From the NCBI GenBank assembly GCA_945873625.1, contig CAMCDS010000003.1, forward strand, positions 1 through 64,000: DNA of 64,000 nt, in the 5' to 3' direction. Position 1 is the stretch's first letter. Each line of letters opens with the position of its first letter. Position numbers and translations under genes: made by a program. The stretch is from an uncultured Porphyromonadaceae bacterium (GTDB taxonomy: Bacteria > Bacteroidota > Bacteroidia > Bacteroidales > Muribaculaceae). Below, in pieces: positions 62,424 through 64,000 of the stretch. The notes beneath the pieces were generated by a model that searched no databases, was not told the origin of the DNA, and saw only the letters and a list, made by a program, of their open reading frames with translations.

Positions 62424-63779
62424 TCAGAGTGCCTGCGGACATTCCTGCCGGCATGAGGCGCATGCTCCGGAGGCACCGGAGAAACGTAGCTCCACGAGCT
62501 GGCGCAGACGGTCTTTGAGGGCCGGGAGGCGTACGCCTTCGATCACGTCGGCCATGAAGGCCTGCTTGAGGAGCGTGCGGGCAGTCTGCTCGGTGAGTCC
62601 GCGGGTGCGCATGTAGAACACCTGCATCGCGTCGAGCTGCCCGATGGCCGTGCCGTGGGAGCACTTCACGTCGTCGGCATAAATCTCGAGCTGCGGCTTG
62701 GAGAACATCCTTGCGTCGGCCGAGCCGACGATGTTGCGGTTGGCCTGATATGCCTCGGTCTTCTGCGCTCCGGGAGCCACGTGGATGCGTCCAGAGAAGG
62801 CGCCGACGGCATGGTCGTCGACCACGTATTTGAACAGCTCCTCGCTGTGGCATCGCTCGGCCTCGTGGCTTATGCGTGAATAGGTGTCGAGGCGGCGGTC
62901 GTCGTCCTCGATACCCATGCCGTAGAGATGAAGCTCGGCGTCGGGTTCGGGCATGGTGCAGAAGTATTCGTTGCGCGTGGTGCCGTTGAAGAGCGTGATT
63001 CCGTCGAGGAGCACGTTGCTGCCGGCCTCCTGACGCAGATAGAGCGATGAGAGGCGCGTGGTGAGCCGGCTCGATTCCTCAAGGTCGTAGAGGTCGAAGC
63101 GGGCGTTGCGGCCCACGAATATCTCGGTGGTCTGCAGCGAGAGGAGCTTCACGTCGGGGTTCTGCGTATGGTCGCAGATGAGCAGGCGTGCCTCGGCGTC
63201 TTCCTCCACCACGATGAGCATGCGGCGGGGAGTCAGCAGCGGCATCCCGTACTGGAGGATGTCGACGAGCTGCAGGGGCTTTTCGAGCTTCACCCCCTTG
63301 CCGACGTAGAGGAAGAGGCCGTCTTGCGCGAGCATGGTGTTGAGGGCCACGAGCGGATTGGCCGGGTCGGCCAGCCGGTTGTAGTATTTCCCTACAAGTT
63401 CGGGCATCGTCTCGGCTGCGTGGGCCAGACTGTCGACAATCACGCCCTCGGGGAGCTGTCGGCGCGAGATGTCGGTTTCGGCCCAGCGGTCGTTGAGGAG
63501 CATGAAGAGGGCGGTCGAGAGGTTGGGGACATCGCAGCGGAACGTGTCGTGCGGATTCACGTCGAGAGGCACGCGGGCGAGGTTGATGGCATAGTCCGGC
63601 TCCAGCAGCTCCCGGAGGTCGGTATGCTCGTAGTTTTCCGAGCCTTTGGCCGGAAGCGCCATGTTGCGCAGGTTTTGGGCGGCGTGGGCGCGGTGGGCGT
63701 TCAGCGTCGGGCAGCTGTGGTCGTGAATCAGGCTGCCGTGGTCGCTGTAGAGGTCTATGTATTGTTGGAGTGCGTTCAT
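62424..63779 (-). CDS. sufD: Fe-S cluster assembly protein SufD
   Basis: The 451-residue scaffold subunit has the SufD/SufB beta-helix core with LYVGKGVKLEKPLQ, SSLYLRQEAGSNVLLDGITLFNG and the conserved PQLEIYADDVKCSHGTAIGQLD block; the histidine of CSHG is the expected key residue. It forms the SufBC2D complex with SufB and SufC. The C-terminal RLVELRFSGASGACASCRQEC is cysteine-rich, an odd addition relative to E. coli SufD. The ATG at 63779 follows sufC closely. Confidence 0.95.
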   Translation of the reverse strand: MNALQQYIDLYSDHGSLIHDHSCPTLNAHRAHAAQNLRNMALPAKGSENYEHTDLRELLEPDYAINLARVPLDVNPHDTFRCDVPNLSTALFMLLNDRWAETDISRRQLPEGVIVDSLAHAAETMPELVGKYYNRLADPANPLVALNTMLAQDGLFLYVGKGVKLEKPLQLVDILQYGMPLLTPRRMLIVVEEDAEARLLICDHTQNPDVKLLSLQTTEIFVGRNARFDLYDLEESSRLTTRLSSLYLRQEAGSNVLLDGITLFNGTTRNEYFCTMPEPDAELHLYGMGIEDDDRRLDTYSRISHEAERCHSEELFKYVVDDHAVGAFSGRIHVAPGAQKTEAYQANRNIVGSADARMFSKPQLEIYADDVKCSHGTAIGQLDAMQVFYMRTRGLTEQTARTLLKQAFMADVIEGVRLPALKDRLRQLVELRFSGASGACASCRQECPQAL

Positions 63780-63786
63780 CTTGGGG

Positions 63787-64000
63787 TCAGAGATTCTGGG
63801 AGTCAACCTGTTCCTTAATCCAGTCGTAGCCGCGCTCCTCGAGGTCGAGGGCGAGTTCCGGTCCGCCCGTCATCACGATGCGTCCCTTGTAGAGGATATG
63901 CACGAAGTCGGGCTTGATGTAGTCGAGCAGGCGCTGATAGTGGGTGATGACGATGGTGGCGTTGTTGTCGCTCTTGAGCTTGTTGACGCCTTCGGCCACA
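63787..64000 (-). CDS. sufC: Fe-S cluster assembly ATPase SufC (partial)
   Basis: Only the C-terminal 70 residues are in the window; the gene continues beyond position 64000. The segment NATIVITHYQRLLDYIKPDFVHILYKGRIVMTGG is the H-loop region of the ABC-type SufC ATPase. It precedes sufD by 7 nt. sufB is expected upstream, outside the window. Confidence 0.93.
   Translation of the reverse strand, partial: VAEGVNKLKSDNNATIVITHYQRLLDYIKPDFVHILYKGRIVMTGGPELALDLEERGYDWIKEQVDSQNL

Overview
The window looks like a chromosomal segment of a gut Bacteroidales bacterium, most likely Muribaculaceae-like (the genus is an inference). The evidence is a SusC/SusD pair, three secreted C10 cysteine proteases, GLPGLI, PepSY-like, GLUG and SPOR proteins, few Shine-Dalgarno sites, and promoters of the Bacteroidetes type (TTTG, 19-20 nt, TAnnTTTG) in front of many genes. 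Coding DNA is GC-rich and intergenic DNA is AT-rich.

Layout. 1-891 has no credible gene; it holds hairpins, palindromes and a GTACCACA repeat cluster downstream of a tRNA-Pro gene (892-966, minus). 1096-7118 is a minus-strand run: two small membrane proteins, a TRIC/UPF0126 channel, a MATE exporter, an acyl-CoA synthetase and a phosphoglycerate mutase. A tRNA-Gly gene is followed by carbonic anhydrase, a DNA-alkyl transferase and a CPA2 antiporter (7417-11037). After tRNA-Ser (11200-11287) lies a minus-strand chimera whose 5' two thirds encode GLUG repeats and whose AT-richer 3' third is the back half of a RhuM-type gene. 13549-19226 holds a GH3-family protein, a bleomycin-hydrolase-like peptidase, an outer-membrane barrel, CrcB and release factor 2.

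19412-27609 is a plus-strand series of two C10 proteases, a DnaQ-like exonuclease and a lipoprotein MsrAB. 27753-31073 encodes a 1106-residue protein with a C-terminal AlbA_2 (Schlafen-type) domain and an uncharacterised remainder. 31268-34230 (minus) holds GLPGLI, PepSY-like and AI-2E-family proteins; 34416-40446 (plus) holds PBP4, an acidic protein, RsmI, a coiled-coil lipoprotein, a SusA-like GH13 and a SPOR lipoprotein. After a repeat-rich secreted protein (minus) and an unusually long structured leader come susC and susD, a third C10 protease, and two tandem secreted paralogues whose 3' ends are identical over 174 bp. 53600-64000 is mostly housekeeping: MFS transporter, nucleoside phosphorylase, DprA, thioesterase, Ntn-type hydrolase, AraC regulator, glycosyltransferase and the sufC-sufD-sufS end of an iron-sulfur cluster operon.

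The most interesting items are a pair of MITE-like elements (4225-4419 and 32884-33028) with GAGTATGTTT inverted ends and 3-bp TTA/TAA duplications, the GLUG-RhuM chimera beside tRNA-Ser, the large AlbA_2 protein, the gene-converted tandem secreted family with a C-terminal tail shared by five secreted proteins, and the long susC leader. No CRISPR array, complete insertion sequence, prophage or recognisable multi-gene defence system was seen.
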